Source: Auanema rhodensis | Taxonomy: Eukaryota > Nematoda > Chromadorea > Rhabditida > Rhabditidae | Assembly: GCA_964057225.1 (NCBI GenBank) | Contig: OZ059899.1 | Coordinates: 7,874,001 to 7,938,000, forward strand | Direction: 5' to 3' | DNA: 64,000 bases | Shown: in pieces, positions 61,794 to 64,000 of the stretch | Layout of the letters: the number at the start of each line of letters is the position of its first letter | How positions within the stretch are numbered: the first letter of the stretch is position 1 | Notes under the pieces: model-generated | The model's input: the letters and a program-made list of their open reading frames with translations, nothing else | Databases searched by the model: none | What the model was told of the DNA's origin: nothing | Made by a program: the position numbers and the translations under genes

Positions 61794-62701
61794 AGAGTAG
61801 TTTTCATATTTGTTGTAGTAAAACAGTGCAGAAAAGAGATAAGAATAGATTAGTTTCGATCTCGAAACGATTCGATTGGCTAGCCAACTTGTTAAATATA
61901 TTGTAATAAGATTTGGTTCAGGTTTTATCTTTTTTTTTGTATAGAACATGTATTTTCAATGTATTCTAATAAAACTATTATGATAATACTGTTTGTTAAT
62001 GAAATACATACTATGATAAGATGAAAACAAATGATAATAGTAAAACATTCATATTTCAAATTCAAATTAAAATAAATGACGTCACAACATGTGAAGTCTA
62101 ATATTGCTTTAGAATTGTCCAAAGAAGAAATTCGTTTTCATTTCGGCTTCAGGGCTACTATCCGCACGGTTCAACTCTTATTTACTTTAGTCCTCATCAG
62201 ATTATATTAATCTATCTCTTTATGTATCTATTTTCATCCCACACCCAAGTTAATTAATGATCAAAACAACTTGAGAAAATTTGATTTAAAAAAGAAAAAA
62301 TACTTCAGTTAATTAAAAGAAAAAAAGAATAATATGATATTATCATTAATGATATTTCTACACAATTTTTCGATAGCATATACAATTAAAATAATTTTTT
62401 TTTATTGAGAGCAATTGACAAGAAAAAACTCATATATACGTAAAATATCTGTTCAGTAACGAACGGAGAAAAATCAGGAAGAAATTGTCTGATTGAAAAT
62501 AAGTATCATCAGATGCACTTCATTGACTCTTCATCTATTCCACTTAAAACTGAATAAATATGTAAACGACGACCAAATAAGGGTATAAGTGTAAAGAAAG
62601 AGGGATGATGATGAAAGAAAAGATGGAAAGGTAAGAAGAGAAGCAAACGAAATTGTCTACACATGATGTGCAGAAGAAGAGTAAGAAGAAGAGGTGGGTA
62701 A
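61794..62701. other. Intergenic region after the filament gene
   Basis: Holds the 3' UTR with AATAAA near 61968 and then AT-rich sequence. 62560-62690 is purine-rich. No exon can be supported. Confidence 0.5.
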
Positions 62702-62903
62702 TCATTTTCTCACTTCATCTTTCATTCTCTCGTTCCTCGCAATCAGATTAATCCCATACTTCTCATTCAATTCATCAACATCCACTGTCTGCTTCATTTC
62801 CTTTCTCAACTGTCTATTCAGATTCCGATACTTGTGTTCTGAAGAGTCATGACTCTTTCCGATCGCTTTACTGTCCTTTTCCGTTACGTGATTCAAACTG
62901 TCT
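62702..62903 (-). CDS. Putative terminal exon of an unidentified minus-strand gene
   Basis: An open exon of 202 bases begins after TTTAAG and ends in TGA. It reads DSLNHVTEKDSKAIGKSHDS and continues as a charged, probably helical segment including NRQLRKEMKQTVDVDELNEK and ending NERMKDEVRK. It has no in-frame start Met near its 5' end and the frame is closed upstream, so a 5' exon is needed. I found none within the next 150 bases. It would have to lie beyond or within the plus-strand gene at 63063. The peptide looks like real protein, but I cannot place it in a family. Confidence 0.4.
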
Positions 62904-63062
62904 CTTAAACTTTAAGAAATATATTGTTATTAATGTTTTGACTTTACATTATGATACATAATATTTTTTTATAATTAAAATGGTTTACTTTCAGTCATCT
63001 TGTATTTCAAATATTGAATTTTAAAGCTACATATTAAACAAAACATTAGGAATAACATAATA

Positions 63063-64000
63063 ATGAAATTATTAGTGTTTATTAGTTTTATATCAATTGC
63101 ACATAGCAGATTTTTTGATGCTTGTCCCGGACGAAGAATTTCGATTGGAGGTATGTTGGTAAACAATTCATTATATTTTGTAATTACTTGTAGCTTGCCT
63201 TGCTGGACTATGTCCTGCTGGTTCAGAATGTGTTAACGGATATTGCTGTTAGTTGTTATTGGATTTACAAAGTTTTTAACGTTTTCTTAAACTACAGGTA
63301 AACTAAAAGTTTTGCCTGAAGTGACGACAGAGCTACCGGAATCTTCCAATGAAGTAGAGAAATATGAAAAGTATTTTTGAACTTTCTTACACCATCTATT
63401 TTCTTTTCCTTTAAGATGTAAAAATGGCAAGCACGCTATAGGAGAATGTATTTCAGATAATTGCCCAAGTGGCTACAAATGCGAAAATGGTTTATGTTGC
63501 AGTTAGTTTTTATTATTTTTAACATCAATACATATTAATTTAAGGAGTAGGGTTACCTCCAGTTCGTGTAACGATGATTCCTGTAGAACTCACAACAAAG
63601 AAATCTATTGGTTTTGAAAACTTATGATTGTATAGAGTTTGCTTTTGTTTTAGAATCTACAGTATCGTCAAGTACAGTGGCAAAAAAAGTTCAGCCAAAG
63701 ATAAGAGTAATACCGGAAGCTGAAGAAGAGGAAGAAGTGAACGAAAACGAAAAGATGATTAAAAAAAAGGAAAAGAAAAAAGTTCAAAAAAAGAAAGAAG
63801 AAGACATATCTCAAGAAGAATTGACTGAAATAGAAAAAATAAAATTGAAATTTAAAAAAGAAAAAGAAATTGAAGAGGTGAAGCTAAACTAGTTATTCAA
63901 ATAATTGTTTTATTATTTTTTGCAGACTTCAACGAATGAAGAAGATTATGGAAATGAACTTATAATCGAAGATCGAGAAGAAATTGATGATATAGTCACA
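63063..64000 (+). CDS. Secreted Cys-rich protein with Lys/Glu-rich region (partial)
   Basis: Seven exons in phase (63063-63150, 63194-63247, 63298-63370, 63416-63501, 63545-63610, 63654-63877, 63926-64000) run off the right edge after about 222 residues. The signal peptide MKLLVFISFISIAHS is followed by two small Cys modules of the form C-x-x-x-x-CPxGxxCxNGxCC (CLAGLCPAGSECVNGYCC and CISDNCPSGYKCENGLCC), like the lustrin or EB-type modules of nematode secreted and cuticle proteins. A linker then leads to a highly charged stretch (PEAEEEEEVNENEK, then KKKEKKKVQKKKEED), probably disordered or coiled coil. The charged part is unusual for a secreted protein. The function is unknown; an extracellular matrix or cuticle role is an inference from the modules. 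Confidence 0.75.

Noticed and set aside
1-64000. CRISPR arrays, bacterial operons, phage or transposon genes
   Set aside because: No spaced direct repeats, no transposase or reverse transcriptase reading frames, and the intron structure is plainly eukaryotic.

Overview
The window looks like nuclear DNA from a nematode, though that is inferred from gene structure and not from a species match. It is AT-rich. Almost every gene is split by introns of about 45-50 bases ending in TTTTAG or TTTTCAG. Several initiator ATGs sit 0-10 bases after a good AG acceptor, as expected for spliced-leader trans-splicing. It also carries a GPC-1-like G-gamma and a cytoplasmic intermediate filament protein with a lamin tail. 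I rebuilt genes by hand from splice sites, and the reading phase closes at every junction. The exact donor is ambiguous at two introns: the first intron of the PAS gene and one intron of the ADAMTS gene.

Layout: 1-3823 (-) holds the first three exons of a secreted Cys-rich protein that runs off the left edge. 5046-5615 and 6650-6955 are recent partial copies of the next two genes. 7054-8534 (-) is RBMX2 and 8781-12828 (+) is SNAPC4, a divergent pair 246 bases apart. 13661-35858 (-) is one large PAS-domain regulator whose 11.4 kb intron contains the G-gamma gene gpc-1 (32560-33155, +). 35.9-44.6 kb is low-complexity DNA with no gene I can defend. 44631-45545 (+) is a four-TM protein. 49479-54882 (+) is a secreted ADAMTS metalloprotease, convergent with 55236-57083 (-), a PH-SH2-SH3 protein resembling the C-terminal half of VAV. 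58070-61793 (+) is the intermediate filament gene. 62702-62903 (-) is an unexplained terminal exon. 63063-64000 (+) is a secreted Cys-rich, Lys/Glu-rich protein cut by the right edge.

No operon links these genes. The functional links that can be argued are: SNAPC4 (snRNA transcription) and RBMX2 (U2/RES spliceosome) share one intergenic control region. The ADAMTS, the intermediate filament, the two Cys-rich secreted proteins and the VAV-like adaptor are typical of epithelial, matrix or cytoskeletal roles. The most unusual points are the partial duplication of the RBMX2/SNAPC4 pair with mismatches confined to one hairpin-rich intron patch, gpc-1 nested in the PAS regulator, and three GC-AG introns among about 115. 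A VAV-like protein without its GEF core and a Trp-punctuated mucin domain in the ADAMTS also stand out.
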